Source: Deinococcus planocerae
Lineage (GTDB): Bacteria > Deinococcota > Deinococci > Deinococcales > Deinococcaceae
Reading direction: 5' to 3'
Assembly: GCF_002869765.1 (NCBI RefSeq)
Contig: NZ_PNOR01000024.1
Coordinates: forward strand, 7,469 to 71,468
Length of the DNA: 64,000 nt
A program made the translations under genes and the position numbers. The first letter of the stretch is position 1. Every line of letters begins with the position of its first letter. The notes beneath the pieces were generated by a model that had not been told where the DNA came from, did not search any database, and saw only the letters and a list, made by a program, of their open reading frames with translations. Below, in pieces: positions 34,848 through 52,923 of the stretch.

Positions 34848-35375
34848 GTGAGTGGTCCGGCGCGGGAGGTGGTGCGCGTGGAGAGATATGATTCCCGCTG
34901 GCCTCAGTGGGCGAGCCGGGAGATCACGCTGTTGCGAGGGAGCCTGGGTGACCGGATCGCGGAAATCGAGCACATCGGCAGCACCGCCGTCCCCGGGTTG
35001 GACGCGAAGCCCACGGTGGACCTCATGCTCGGGACCGTCGGCTGGCCCTGGAGGCCGGAAGATGACGCCTGCCTCCTGAGCGCCGGATACAGCTTTTACA
35101 AGTCCCCGAACGCGCGCTGGCGGGTCTACCTCAGGCCGCGGGGCCGCCTCCTGCGCGGGTTTCACCTGCATGTGGTGGAGGCGGGCAGCACACACTGGCA
35201 CGAGCACCTGCGGTTCCGCGACCACCTCCGTGCCCACCCGGAAGATGCCCGCGCCTACGCGGGGCTCAAGCGGGAACTGGCCCGCCGGTTCGGAGACGAC
35301 CGCGGCGCCTATCAGGCCGGGAAGGCCGACCTCATCCGGGCGATCCTGACGCGGGTCGTTACGCCGTCAACATAA
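34848..35375 (+). CDS. GrpB/UPF0157 family protein (nucleotidyltransferase-like)
   Basis: A 175-residue protein. VVRVERYDSRWPQW, IEHIGSTAVPGLDAKPTVDL and LRFRDHLRAHPEDARAYAGLK are the three landmarks of the GrpB family, whose fold is that of nucleotidyltransferases; KPTVDLML carries the acidic motif. The biochemical role is not established. GTG start after TACGCT. The last codons and stop overlap the RDRM-like operator of uvrD (35359-35375). Confidence 0.88.
   Translation: MSGPAREVVRVERYDSRWPQWASREITLLRGSLGDRIAEIEHIGSTAVPGLDAKPTVDLMLGTVGWPWRPEDDACLLSAGYSFYKSPNARWRVYLRPRGRLLRGFHLHVVEAGSTHWHEHLRFRDHLRAHPEDARAYAGLKRELARRFGDDRGAYQAGKADLIRAILTRVVTPST
35359..35375 (+). promoter_or_regulatory. RDRM-like operator (DdrO site) upstream of uvrD
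   Basis: TTACGCCGTCAACATAA matches 12 of 17 positions of the published radiation/desiccation response motif TTATGTCATTGACATAA, including the outer TTA..TAA arms and ACATAA. It lies 10 bases before the uvrD -10 box, over the -35 position, where a DdrO repressor would block transcription. Confidence 0.65.
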
Positions 35376-35385
35376 CCTGCCCTGC

Positions 35386-35391
35386 TACAAT
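35386..35391 (+). promoter_or_regulatory. -10 box TACAAT of leaderless uvrD
   Basis: TACAAT ends 6 bases before the GTG at 35398 and sits just downstream of the RDRM-like site. Confidence 0.7.
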
Positions 35392-35397
35392 CACCCG

Positions 35398-37638
<2,241 letters not shown>

Positions 37639-37641
37639 GGC

Positions 37642-38103
37642 TCAGTTCCGCTCGACGAGGTGGCGCACCTCTCCGGGCCCGGCTCTCAGGAACTCGGCCA
37701 CCGCGAGGGGGTAGAGGGGACGGGAGGCGATCTCGTCCAGCGGCAGCCAGTCGTAGAAGTAATCGGGGTTGTCGAGGACCGTGAATCTCTTATCGGGGAG
37801 GTCGGCGGGGGCCTCCATGCGGAGGTAGAAGCCGATCTCGTGCTGTCTCTTCTCGGGTGGGCCGAAGAAGTTTTCCAGCACGCCGACGAGGTGCATCGGT
37901 CCGGGGGGCGTGCCCGTCCCCTCCCGCCACTCGCGGGCAGCGCAGGTCGCCACGTCCTCGCCCGTGGAGAGGGCGCCGCCGGGGAGGAACCAGAAGCCGA
38001 GGCCCGGTGTCGTGTTCGCCAGCAGGCGGTCTCCTCGCACGCAGAGGATGGCGACGCGGACGCTGAATTTGAGGCCGCCGAGGGGGAGGCGAATGTCGGG
38101 CAT
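37642..38103 (-). CDS. Nudix hydrolase with an altered Nudix box
   Basis: A 153-residue protein starting MPDIRLPLGGLKFSVRVAIL. The Nudix box reads GGALSTGEDVATCAAREWRE then GTGT, so the core REUxEExGU has Gly at the second metal-ligand Glu. The final helix and the ~50 C-terminal residues (EFLRAGPGEVRHLVERN) complete a normal Nudix length. Family members hydrolyse nucleoside diphosphates linked to another group. The changed glutamate could lower activity or shift metal binding. The ATG at 38103 is the first plausible Met; longer readings enter a low-complexity GC palindrome. Confidence 0.85.
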   Translation of the reverse strand: MPDIRLPLGGLKFSVRVAILCVRGDRLLANTTPGLGFWFLPGGALSTGEDVATCAAREWREGTGTPPGPMHLVGVLENFFGPPEKRQHEIGFYLRMEAPADLPDKRFTVLDNPDYFYDWLPLDEIASRPLYPLAVAEFLRAGPGEVRHLVERN

Positions 38104-38159
38104 GGGAGGCAGTGTGGCGGAAAGGTGGGGTGGGAGGGGCAGGGTGTCTTGCCACGGTT

Positions 38160-38580
38160 GGCCCCCACCCCCCTGCCCCCTATCCCCCGAGGGGGCAGGG
38201 GGAGCGGCGCTGCGCTGGTCAAGGGCACATGGGCAGCGTGGGTGGTCGGGTCCTTCTGAACGCAAGGTTTGATCTTGTCGCGTCCCATCGGCGGGCCCAC
38301 CGTCTCGCTGCGCGAGCCGACGTGGCCGTGGGCCAGGAGCGTTCAGTTGAGGACATTCATGGAGCGTCTGGCTCGACGTTTTTAAAAGCGCAAAGGCTCA
38401 GGCTTTTCTACTCCCTCTCCCCTTGCGGGAGAGGGTTGGGGTGAGGGGGCGTGTGACCACCTCACCGTCACACCCTCTCCCGTGACCTGTCCCTCCCCCT
38501 GGTGGGGACTGGTACAGCTCGCGCCGCGAGACTCGCAGAGCTGCTTGCAGAGGCTGCGAGGGGGCGGCAAGCGTCAGCGT
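38160..38580. repeat. Palindrome-rich intergenic repeat region (no gene)
   Basis: This 420-base stretch between the Nudix and LRV genes holds several hairpins: CCCCTGCCCCC/GGGGGCAGGGG (38170-38202), CCCTCTCCCC(TTGC)GGGAGAGGG with GGTTGGGGTGAGGGG (38412-38444), and GACTCGCAGAGCTGC at ~38530. The last two words also occur in other repeat copies, including 59489-59640. No credible coding sequence or RNA was seen. Confidence 0.6.
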
Positions 38581-38585
38581 CCCTC

Positions 38586-39989
<1,404 letters not shown>

Positions 39990-40043
39990 GGGGTCCAATA
40001 TGGCAGAGGGGAAGGAGGCTGGAACGTGTCAGGATGGACGCCT

Positions 40044-40760
40044 ATGCGGGTGGCGATCCTGAGTGACGTGCACGGCAACCGTTTCGCGCTGGAGGCCGTG
40101 CTGGCCGACATCGCCAGCCTGACCCCGGACCTGATGGGCAATCTGGGCGACACGGTGTGGGGCGGGGCCGACCCGGCAGGGGCCTGGGCCCTCCAGATGC
40201 GGGAGGCGCCTCCCACCGTGCGGGGGAATACGGATGAGTTTCTGCTGGCCGATCCTGCCGAGCTAGACGCTGAGACGAGGGTGGGCCGCGAGTTTCTGGA
40301 ACGCGAGCTGGGCGGGGTGCCGCCCGAACTCGCCGCGCTGCCCGTGACCGCGACCGTGGCGGACGGGGAGGTGCTTCTGGCGCACGGCAGCCCGACGAGC
40401 CCGTGGGACGCGCTTTTCCTGGTCGAGGAGGGCGACGCCGTGCGCCCTGCCCTGCCAGTCGAGATGCTGGAGCGGGTGGCCGCTTGGCCTGCCGCACGGG
40501 TGGTGGTCGTCGGTCACACCCACAAGGAACAGGTTGCTACGCGCCGGGGAGTGACCTTCGTCAACGCAGGCTCCGTGTCACGGCAGGGGCACGGAGACCC
40601 GGCGGCCCGCTGGGTGCTGCTCGAACGCCGTGCGGGCTTCTGGAACGTCACCTTCCGCCGCACCGCGTACGACGCGGAGGCCGCCGCCCGCTGGGCCGAG
40701 GCTCACGCGCCGAACGGGGACCAGGAGGCGCGGCAACTCCGGACTGGACTCCCGGGCTGA
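40044..40760 (+). CDS. Calcineurin-like metallophosphoesterase
   Basis: A 238-residue protein starting MRVAILSDVHGNRFALEAVL. All metal motifs are seen: DVH, GDTVWGG, GNTDE (GNHD/E with Thr), AHGSP and GHTHKEQV. This family includes phosphodiesterases of cyclic nucleotides and protein phosphatases of the YfcE type; the substrate is unknown. It diverges from the LRV gene with 54 bases between starts. No Shine-Dalgarno or TANNNT box at the usual spacing was seen. Confidence 0.9.
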   Translation: MRVAILSDVHGNRFALEAVLADIASLTPDLMGNLGDTVWGGADPAGAWALQMREAPPTVRGNTDEFLLADPAELDAETRVGREFLERELGGVPPELAALPVTATVADGEVLLAHGSPTSPWDALFLVEEGDAVRPALPVEMLERVAAWPAARVVVVGHTHKEQVATRRGVTFVNAGSVSRQGHGDPAARWVLLERRAGFWNVTFRRTAYDAEAAARWAEAHAPNGDQEARQLRTGLPG

Positions 40761-40770
40761 CTCCCGGCTC

Positions 40771-41577
40771 CTACTCCTCCCGCGCCACCGTCTCGATCAG
40801 CCTGCGCGCGATGCTGAAGGGCGGCGGCAGGGTGGGGAGGTTGCCCACCGAATACCACCCCGCGTCCTCGATCTCGTCGGGCTGGAGGGTGAGGTCGCCG
40901 CCCGCGTACTCGGCGGTGAAGGCGATCATCAGCGAGTGCGGGAAGGGCCAGGGCTGGCTGAAGCGGTAACGCAGCCCGGTGATCTCGACCCCGACCTCCT
41001 CGCGCACCTCGCGGTGGCAGGCGTGTTCCAGCGTCTCGGACGGCTCCACGAAGCCTGCGAGCGCCGAGTACATGCCCGGCGCGAAGAGGGGGCCGCGCGC
41101 GAGCAGCAGCTCCCGGCCCTCTCCCTCCCCGCGGGTAATGAGCACCATCACCACCGGGGCGACGCGCGGGTAGGCGCTCAGACCGCAGTTCGGGCAGACC
41201 TTCGACGTCTCGCGCTCGGAGCGGACGGTCGGCGTGGCACAGGCCCCGCAGAAGCGGTGGGTTCGGTCCCACTCCACGATCTGTGCCGCGTACCCGGCGA
41301 GGCCGAACAGCTCCTCGGAGAGCACGCCGTATACGCCACGCAGGGGCCGGAGCGCGTGGCCCGGCGGCACCTCGCCCAACAGCCGCGCGCCGAAGACGGG
41401 CACGCCGTCCAGGAGGCCCAGCGGGTTCACGAGGTCCACGGGGAAGTCCTCGGCGCGGCCCTGGGGCAGCGTGCCGTCCTCCCGCAGCAGGAGGCGGCCT
41501 TCCCGGAAGACGAAGAGCGGCGTGCCCTCGGAGGGAGCCACCCGCACGGACGGCACGAAGGAGGCGGGGCGGATCAT
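40771..41577 (-). CDS. nudC: NAD+ diphosphatase / RNA NAD-decapping hydrolase
   Basis: A 268-residue protein. Zinc-ribbon RFCGACATPT and KVCPNCGLSAYPR, Nudix box GFVEPSETLEHACHREVREE with VGVE, and the NudC-specific SQPWPFPHSLMIAF. It hydrolyses NAD(H) and removes NAD caps from RNA 5' ends, giving NMN and a 5'-monophosphate. The N-terminal ~95 residues are the usual dimerisation part. The ATG is 7 bases after TATCCT. It ends convergent with the phosphoesterase gene, 11 bases apart. Confidence 0.94.
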   Translation of the reverse strand: MIRPASFVPSVRVAPSEGTPLFVFREGRLLLREDGTLPQGRAEDFPVDLVNPLGLLDGVPVFGARLLGEVPPGHALRPLRGVYGVLSEELFGLAGYAAQIVEWDRTHRFCGACATPTVRSERETSKVCPNCGLSAYPRVAPVVMVLITRGEGEGRELLLARGPLFAPGMYSALAGFVEPSETLEHACHREVREEVGVEITGLRYRFSQPWPFPHSLMIAFTAEYAGGDLTLQPDEIEDAGWYSVGNLPTLPPPFSIARRLIETVAREE

Positions 41578-41584
41578 GCGGACC

Positions 41585-41590
41585 AGGATA
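41585..41590 (-). promoter_or_regulatory. -10 box TATCCT of leaderless nudC
   Basis: Minus-strand TATCCT, 7 bases before the ATG at 41577. Confidence 0.65.
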
Positions 41591-41618
41591 GGCCGGGGCG
41601 GGCATCTCCACCGTGGCC

Positions 41619-42091
41619 TCAGGGGCGTGGTGCCCCGGTCCCCTCCCGTGTCCAGGTGTTGACCCGGACCCGCCGCCCGCCGTCCCGCACGAGGATCACC
41701 TCGTTCCGCCCGCCGTCCACCTCACCAGGCGCGCGCCACAGGAGGCGGCCCGTGTGGGCGTTCAGGCCGACCACGGCGCACCGCCGCCCGGTGCAACTCC
41801 GCCACAGCACGTCTACCGGACCGTATCCGACCATCGGGACGAGCCGGGCCTCCCGTGCGTCTCCGGGGATGGTCGTGTCCCAGGCGACGGACCAGACCCC
41901 GTGCGCTGCTGCCGTTCCAGCGCCACCCGCAGCCGTCCCTGCCCGTCCACCCCGCCGATCAGGTTGCCGTCGCCGAACGGCCCGTAAAACCGCACGGCGC
42001 TCACCCCGGCGTCACGCATCCAGTCGGCCCGCACCGGGAGGGGGGAGGCCACGGCGTCCGAGGTCAGCAGCAGGAGGAGAAGCGGGCGCAT
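41619..42091 (-). pseudogene. Secreted protein gene broken by a frameshift (PQQ/quinoprotein-like)
   Basis: The first frame starts MRPLLLLLLTSDAVASPLPV (signal peptide) and reads FYGPFGDGNLIGGVDGQGRL well, then becomes Ser/Pro-rich nonsense. The sensible continuation, VWSVAWDTTIPGDAREARLV and then VDVLWRSCTGRRCAVVGLNA and HTGRLLWRAPGEVDGG, is in another frame to a stop at 41619. The switch is at a CCCC run on the plus strand (41897-41900); one extra base would restore a ~157-residue protein whose WD-like and HTGRLLW words resemble beta-propeller repeats. It is a pseudogene or a sequencing error. It sits 40 bases downstream of the DUF2201 gene, same strand. Confidence 0.75.
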
Positions 42092-42131
42092 TCCCCCAGT
42101 CTGGTCCCGCCCGCTGACCTGTCCGTGACCC

Positions 42132-43247
<1,116 letters not shown>

Positions 43248-43278
43248 GCGCGCCCCCGGCGCGGGAAGTGGCTCGTGG

Positions 43279-44367
<1,089 letters not shown>

Positions 44368-44373
44368 GGGGAG

Positions 44374-44379
44374 AGGGTA
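44374..44379 (-). promoter_or_regulatory. -10 box TACCCT of leaderless moxR-type gene
   Basis: Minus-strand TACCCT, 6 bases before the GTG at 44367. Confidence 0.6.
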
Positions 44380-44848
44380 GCGCGCGGAGGTGGGGTGGCG
44401 GGCCGCCGGGTCGGGCAGCGTGAAAGGAGCTGGATGAACAGGGACTCAGGGTTCCCGGCCTACGCGATCCGGGAGTGGCCGGGCTTCATGAACGGATGGC
44501 CGTCTCAGCCTGCTGCCCAGTCCGGGCCCGCCCTCCCGGCCTCCCGTGTCAGGGGGTGCCTCGCAACTCCTGCTAGACCAGGCGTACTGGGGCGAGCGCC
44601 CTCAAACGGGAATAGCAGCGGCTTCGTGTCGGCTGACGTGGTGTTTCCACCCGTTGACCCCCGGGTGTGGACTGTACCGACGAGCCGGGCGGTTGACGAG
44701 AATGTGAGTGAGGGATCAAGTCCGGGCCAAGAGGAACCCGGACGAAGGGTGAAATCGCTCACACCCCAGGCTCCTAGGCTGACTCCCAGCAGACGCTCGG
44801 CGCCGCGACGCCACAAACCTCAGCGTGCCCTGCTGACGAGGAGGCCCT
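44380..44848. other. Intergenic region without a supported gene
   Basis: About 470 bases between divergent genes. A weak promoter pair, TTGACG (44692-44697) and TCAAGT 17 bases later, and TAGGCT near 44776 could serve the Thr-rich protein gene. An ATG at 44434 with AGGAG upstream opens a frame that runs on through the next gene's start and has no coding character. Nothing else was recognised. Confidence 0.4.
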
Positions 44849-45976
44849 ATGATCCCCACCTTTCCGCGACGCACCCTGTTGACGGGTGCCCTGCTGTTGA
44901 GTCTCGGTACGGCGCTGGCCCAGACGAACACCACGCCCGCGGCCCCCACCTCCGCGCCCGCCACGAGCACTGAGGCGCTGCCCGCGCAGACCACGCTGAC
45001 CCTGCCCTCGGGCGAGCTGACCCTGCCGTACCTGACGGGCGCCACGCCGCTGCGTAGCGTCAAGACGGCCACGGGGGTCGGTGTCGTCTACAGCGGCACC
45101 ATTCCCGACGCGCTGGAGAGGTACGGCCAGGCGCTCGTGACGGCGGGCTTCACCGCCATCGCCGCCCCGACCACGCCCTCGGCGGCTGAGGCGACGACCG
45201 ACACGGCGGCCAGCGGCACGGCGGGGACGACGGATACGGCGGCAGGCACCGCAGGAACGACGGCGACCACGGGGACGACGGATTCTTCGGCCACGACCGG
45301 AACGACGGGCACCACAGCGGCGGGGACCACCACGGGAACGACCGGCACCACGGACACCTCGGCCACCGGAACGACGGGAAGCGCAGGAAGTACGGACACG
45401 GCAGCGACCGGCACCTCGACCACGGGGACGACGGGAAGCGCGGACGCTACGGGCACGACAGGCACGGCAGCGACCGGCACCTTAGCCACGACGGGGACCA
45501 CGGACACCTCCGGGAGTGCTGGAACGACCGGGACGGCAGGGACCACCGATTCCTCGACGACCGGCGCCGCCACAGGCACGACGGACACCTCGACGGCGGG
45601 GACGACCACCGGGGCGACCGGCACGGCCACCGGAGCCTCCTCGGCGGGAACGACCGGGACCACCGGGACTTCGGCGGCGGGGACCACCGACACCGCCAGC
45701 GGCACGACGGGGACGACGGACACGGCTGCCGGAACCGCGGGAACGACCGGAACTTCCGCCTCCACCACGGGAACGGCGGAGAATTCGGCCACCACCGGGA
45801 CGGCGGGCACCACGGACGCGACCACCACGACCGGAGCGGCGGGCACGGGCAGCACCCCGACCGACGCGACGGGCATCGGTGCCCAGGTCTCGTACTTCGA
45901 GCGGAACGGTCAGCGCATCCGGGTGGAGGTCCGGCAGGTGCTCGGCTTCACCACCGTCCTCCTGACGCCCGCGTAA
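44849..45976 (+). CDS. Secreted protein with a 230-residue Thr/Gly/Ala repeat insert
   Basis: A 375-residue protein with a signal peptide ending ALAQ (residue ~25). Residues ~45-109 ([20 protein letters not shown], then [20 protein letters not shown]) and ~343-375 ([30 protein letters not shown]) look like two halves of one small folded domain. Between them, ~110-340 is made of [14 protein letters not shown] units rich in Thr, Gly, Ala, Ser and Asp with no charge but Asp/Glu. Such a linker may be flexible, glycosylated or surface-exposed. I do not recognise the domain. GAGGAGG lies 5 bases before the ATG. A strong terminator follows. Confidence 0.85.
   Translation: MIPTFPRRTLLTGALLLSLGTALAQTNTTPAAPTSAPATSTEALPAQTTLTLPSGELTLPYLTGATPLRSVKTATGVGVVYSGTIPDALERYGQALVTAGFTAIAAPTTPSAAEATTDTAASGTAGTTDTAAGTAGTTATTGTTDSSATTGTTGTTAAGTTTGTTGTTDTSATGTTGSAGSTDTAATGTSTTGTTGSADATGTTGTAATGTLATTGTTDTSGSAGTTGTAGTTDSSTTGAATGTTDTSTAGTTTGATGTATGASSAGTTGTTGTSAAGTTDTASGTTGTTDTAAGTAGTTGTSASTTGTAENSATTGTAGTTDATTTTGAAGTGSTPTDATGIGAQVSYFERNGQRIRVEVRQVLGFTTVLLTPA
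45190..45860 (+). repeat. Degenerate ACSGGGACGAC-type tandem repeat inside the Thr-rich gene
   Basis: DNA of the insert is a degenerate array of units such as ACGACGGACACG and ACCGGGACG, about 670 bases, likely prone to length change by slippage. Confidence 0.7.
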
Positions 45977-45995
45977 GACCCGAACGGCGGCGCAA

Positions 45996-46034
45996 AGGGA
46001 CCCACTGCCTCTGGCGGTCGGTCCCTGTCTTTTT
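45996..46034 (+). terminator. Intrinsic terminator after the Thr-rich protein gene
   Basis: AGGGACC/GGTCCCT stem, loop of 17 bases, then GTCTTTTT. Confidence 0.8.
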
Positions 46035-46057
46035 CTCTCACGGGCAGACTGAAGTGG

Positions 46058-46861
46058 TCACCGCAGCGGCACCTCGAACCTCCTCCGGCCCTCGAAGCGG
46101 GCGACGGAGGTATACCCGACCCGCTCCAGCAATGCCACCGCCTCGGGAAAGCCCGCCGCGACGTGCCCGGGGCTGTGCGCGTCCGAGCCGAGGGTGACGG
46201 GCACGCCGTGGTGGCGGCACACCGCCAGCAATTCTTCGCGCGGGTAGGGCTCGCCGAGCCCCTTGCGCCACCCGCTCGTGTTGAGTTCGATGGCGACCCC
46301 GCTTTCCGCGATCACCCGCACCGTCTCCTCCAGCCGGGGCGTGATGCCGAGGTCGGGGATGTGCCCGCGCGTCTTGAGGCAGTCGAGGTGCCCGAGGATG
46401 TCGTACGCCCCGCTGCGGGCGGCGGCCTGGGTGGTCAGGAGGTAGTCCTCGTACACGTCCTCCGCCGTGCGGCCTGCGGGCAGCTCGGGCGAGAAGATAC
46501 TCCACCCGCCCAGCCAGTGCACGCTGCCGATCACGTAGTCGAGGGGGTACTGCCGCCACAGGGTGCGGTAGTGGTCGTCCCAGCCCAGCACGTAGTCGCT
46601 CTCCACGCCCAGGCGCACGGCGATCTGTCCGGCAAAGCGGTCCCGAACCTCGTGCATCTCGCGCACGTAGGTGGGGAACTCGTGGCGCGACATGGCGGTG
46701 CCGGGGCGCGGGTGCGGATCGTCGCCTAGGTGGTAGATCGGGCTGTGGTCGCTCAGGCCGATCTCGGCGAGGCCCGCGCGAATCGCCGCCTGCACGTAGT
46801 CCGCGAGGTGGCCGCCCGCGTGGCCGCAGCGGTGGTGGTGGGTGTGGTAGTCGGCGAGCAT
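46058..46861 (-). CDS. PHP-family histidinol-phosphatase (HisK type)
   Basis: A 267-residue protein starting MLADYHTHHHRCGHAGGHLA. The PHP metal motifs are visible: DYHTHHHRCGHA, GLSDHSP, GVESDYV, IGSVHWL, LGHLDCLK, IELNTSGWRKG and TLGSDAH. It dephosphorylates histidinol phosphate in histidine synthesis, or a related phosphate ester. AGGAGG lies 4 bases before the ATG, so the start is firm. It is convergent with the Thr-rich gene and divergent from the Fe-S oxidoreductase gene. Confidence 0.9.
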   Translation of the reverse strand: MLADYHTHHHRCGHAGGHLADYVQAAIRAGLAEIGLSDHSPIYHLGDDPHPRPGTAMSRHEFPTYVREMHEVRDRFAGQIAVRLGVESDYVLGWDDHYRTLWRQYPLDYVIGSVHWLGGWSIFSPELPAGRTAEDVYEDYLLTTQAAARSGAYDILGHLDCLKTRGHIPDLGITPRLEETVRVIAESGVAIELNTSGWRKGLGEPYPREELLAVCRHHGVPVTLGSDAHSPGHVAAGFPEAVALLERVGYTSVARFEGRRRFEVPLR

Positions 46862-46981
46862 GGCCCCTCCTGAGGTCCGCTCAGGGTAGCGGCTTTCTTC
46901 CGCCTTTCCCCACGTTCGCCACCGGGCGCCCCCGCGTATGCTGATCGGGCTTCCCCACCCGGTTCGGGCCCCCCTGCCCGC

Positions 46982-47002
46982 TATACTTTGACTCAGTTCA
47001 AA
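46982..47002 (+). promoter_or_regulatory. Promoter -10 with overlapping palindromic operator
   Basis: TATACT (46982-46987) is followed at once by TTTGACTCAGTTCAAA (46987-47002), a TTTGA/TCAAA palindrome, and then a second TTCAAA half at 47010-47015. A repressor here would cover the start of transcription of the Fe-S oxidoreductase gene. A TetR-type fatty-acid or amino-acid catabolism regulator is a guess. Confidence 0.5.
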
Positions 47003-47049
47003 TTTAGGGTTCAAAGTTTTTGCCCCACCCCTGCCCGAGGAGACCTGCT

Positions 47050-50271
<3,222 letters not shown>

Positions 50272-50371
50272 GCTCCAGGTGCAGGCGAGGTGCCGCTTCC
50301 CCCGGGGGCGGCGCCTTCGCTTTGCGTTCACCCAGCGCCACCCCGCCCACGGTTCGCCCCTGCTGACGGAC

Positions 50372-50377
50372 TATCCT
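50372..50377 (+). promoter_or_regulatory. -10 box TATCCT of leaderless nitroreductase gene
   Basis: TATCCT ends 7 bases before the ATG at 50385. Confidence 0.6.
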
Positions 50378-50384
50378 CGGCCCC

Positions 50385-51191
50385 ATGACCGTCGCCCCAC
50401 CCCATGACCCCCCGACCCGCCACCAGACCGCCGAGCAGGTCCGCGCTTTTTTCGATGCCCACCGCACGGTTCGTCACTACAAGCCCGTGGCGATGCCGCC
50501 GGATCACCTGGGCGCCATCCTGCACGCGGCCCAGCGGGCTCCGACGGACGCGACCGCGCAGCTCTACTCCTTCATCCGCCTGAAAGACGCCGGGGTGCGC
50601 GAGCGGGTCGCGGCCCTCACCACCAACGCCCACATCGCCCAGGCGTCCGAGAGCTTCGTGGTCTGCCTCGACGTGCGCCGCACCCGCCGCGTGCTGGAGG
50701 CCGCCGGGCACGTGCCGGGCGAGTGGCCCGCCATCGCCGTGCATTTCGGGATCGGGGACGCCGCGCTCGCCGGGCAGAACATGCTCCTCGCCGCAGAGAT
50801 GCTGGGCTACCAGGGCTGCTGGATCGGCGGGGTGATGAACAACCTGGAGGCCCTGATCGAGGAGTTGCGTCTGCCGGAGGGCGTCTTGCCCTACGCGGCG
50901 CTCACCATCGGCGTGAGCGACGAGCCTACCCCCTACCGCCCCCGCCTGCCGCGAGAACTCGTCGTCCACGAGGACGCCTACCGCGACGCGGACGAGGGGG
51001 AGCTGCGGGGGGCCACCGAGGTCATGAACCCCATCGCGGCCAGGCAGGGTCAGCCTGGCGACTGGGCCCGGCTGCTGCGCGCCTACTTCGGTCAGGGGGG
51101 CAGCATGGAGGAGCGCGAGCTGGGGCTGGTGGCGGCCCTCGGGCGGCAGGGGCTCCGGGCGGGAGACCGGCAACGCCGCGAGGAGGAGTAA
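50385..51191 (+). CDS. Nitroreductase-family flavoprotein
   Basis: A 268-residue protein. FDAHRTVRHYKPVAMPPDHL is the family N-terminus (FMN-binding RxxRxY), QRAPTDATAQLYSFIR the substrate-side strand, and GYQGCWIGGVMNN the FMN phosphate loop region. NfsA/B-like enzymes reduce nitro compounds or quinones with NAD(P)H. The C-terminal ~60 residues are charged and variable (REEE end). ATG follows TATCCT by 7 bases. Confidence 0.88.
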   Translation: MTVAPPHDPPTRHQTAEQVRAFFDAHRTVRHYKPVAMPPDHLGAILHAAQRAPTDATAQLYSFIRLKDAGVRERVAALTTNAHIAQASESFVVCLDVRRTRRVLEAAGHVPGEWPAIAVHFGIGDAALAGQNMLLAAEMLGYQGCWIGGVMNNLEALIEELRLPEGVLPYAALTIGVSDEPTPYRPRLPRELVVHEDAYRDADEGELRGATEVMNPIAARQGQPGDWARLLRAYFGQGGSMEERELGLVAALGRQGLRAGDRQRREEE

Positions 51192-51210
51192 ACGGTTCGG
51201 AGCGGCAGGG

Positions 51211-51216
51211 TAGAGT
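51211..51216 (+). promoter_or_regulatory. -10 box TAGAGT of leaderless GNAT gene
   Basis: TAGAGT ends 6 bases before the GTG at 51223. Confidence 0.6.
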
Positions 51217-51222
51217 CCCCGT

Positions 51223-51672
51223 GTGACCCTCCTCACCGTCGTCCGCGCCGACGCCTCCCACCTCGATGCTCTCGTTCCCCTGTTCGACGGCTACCGCCAG
51301 TTTTATGGGCAGGCGAGCGACCCGGAGGGCGCGCGGGCCTTCCTCGCCGAACGGCTCGACCGTGGCGAGTCCGTGATCTTCCTCGCGCTGGACGGTGGGG
51401 CGCCACTCGGCTTCACGCAGCTCTACCCGTCGTTCACGTCGGTGGGGATGCGGAGGCTGTGGATTCTCAACGACCTCTTCGTCGCGCCGCAGGGACGGAA
51501 GCGGGGTGTGGGGCGGGCGCTTCTAGAACGGGCGAGACAACACGGCCTGGAGACGGGCGCCGTGCGGCTGACCCTCTCGACGGCCACCAACAACGTGAGC
51601 GCCCAAACTCTTTACGAGGCCCAGGGCTGGCGGAGGGACGAGGACTTCTACACCTACAACCTCACCCTCTGA
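51223..51672 (+). CDS. GNAT family N-acetyltransferase
   Basis: A 149-residue protein with the acetyl-CoA loop VAPQGRKRGVGRALLERA, the preceding strand LWILNDLFV and a final ATNNVSAQTLYEAQGW. It transfers acetyl from acetyl-CoA to an amine; the acceptor is unknown. GTG start after TAGAGT. Confidence 0.9.
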   Translation: MTLLTVVRADASHLDALVPLFDGYRQFYGQASDPEGARAFLAERLDRGESVIFLALDGGAPLGFTQLYPSFTSVGMRRLWILNDLFVAPQGRKRGVGRALLERARQHGLETGAVRLTLSTATNNVSAQTLYEAQGWRRDEDFYTYNLTL

Positions 51673-51681
51673 TTTTGCGTC

Positions 51682-51687
51682 TATCCT
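51682..51687 (+). promoter_or_regulatory. -10 box TATCCT of leaderless PLP-enzyme gene
   Basis: TATCCT ends 6 bases before the ATG at 51694. Confidence 0.6.
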
Positions 51688-51693
51688 CCCCCC

Positions 51694-52883
<1,190 letters not shown>

Positions 52884-52884
<1 letters not shown>

Positions 52885-52923
52885 AGGCCAAAAACCTTCT
52901 GCCATCCACCCTCTGCCTTCCGC
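52884..52923 (+). repeat. Short word-repeat between PLP-enzyme and DUF99 genes
   Basis: GAAGG(CCAAAAA)CCTTC hairpin followed by CTGCCATCCACCCTCTGCC, a small array of CTGCC/CTTC words. It may be a remnant of a dispersed repeat. Confidence 0.4.

Noticed and set aside
44434..44973. Possible small gene starting with a ribosome site before the Thr-rich protein
   Set aside because: The frame runs 125 bases into the next gene, has non-coding composition and no motif.
45190..45860. CRISPR array
   Set aside because: The repeats are degenerate, contiguous, in frame with a coding sequence and have no spacers.
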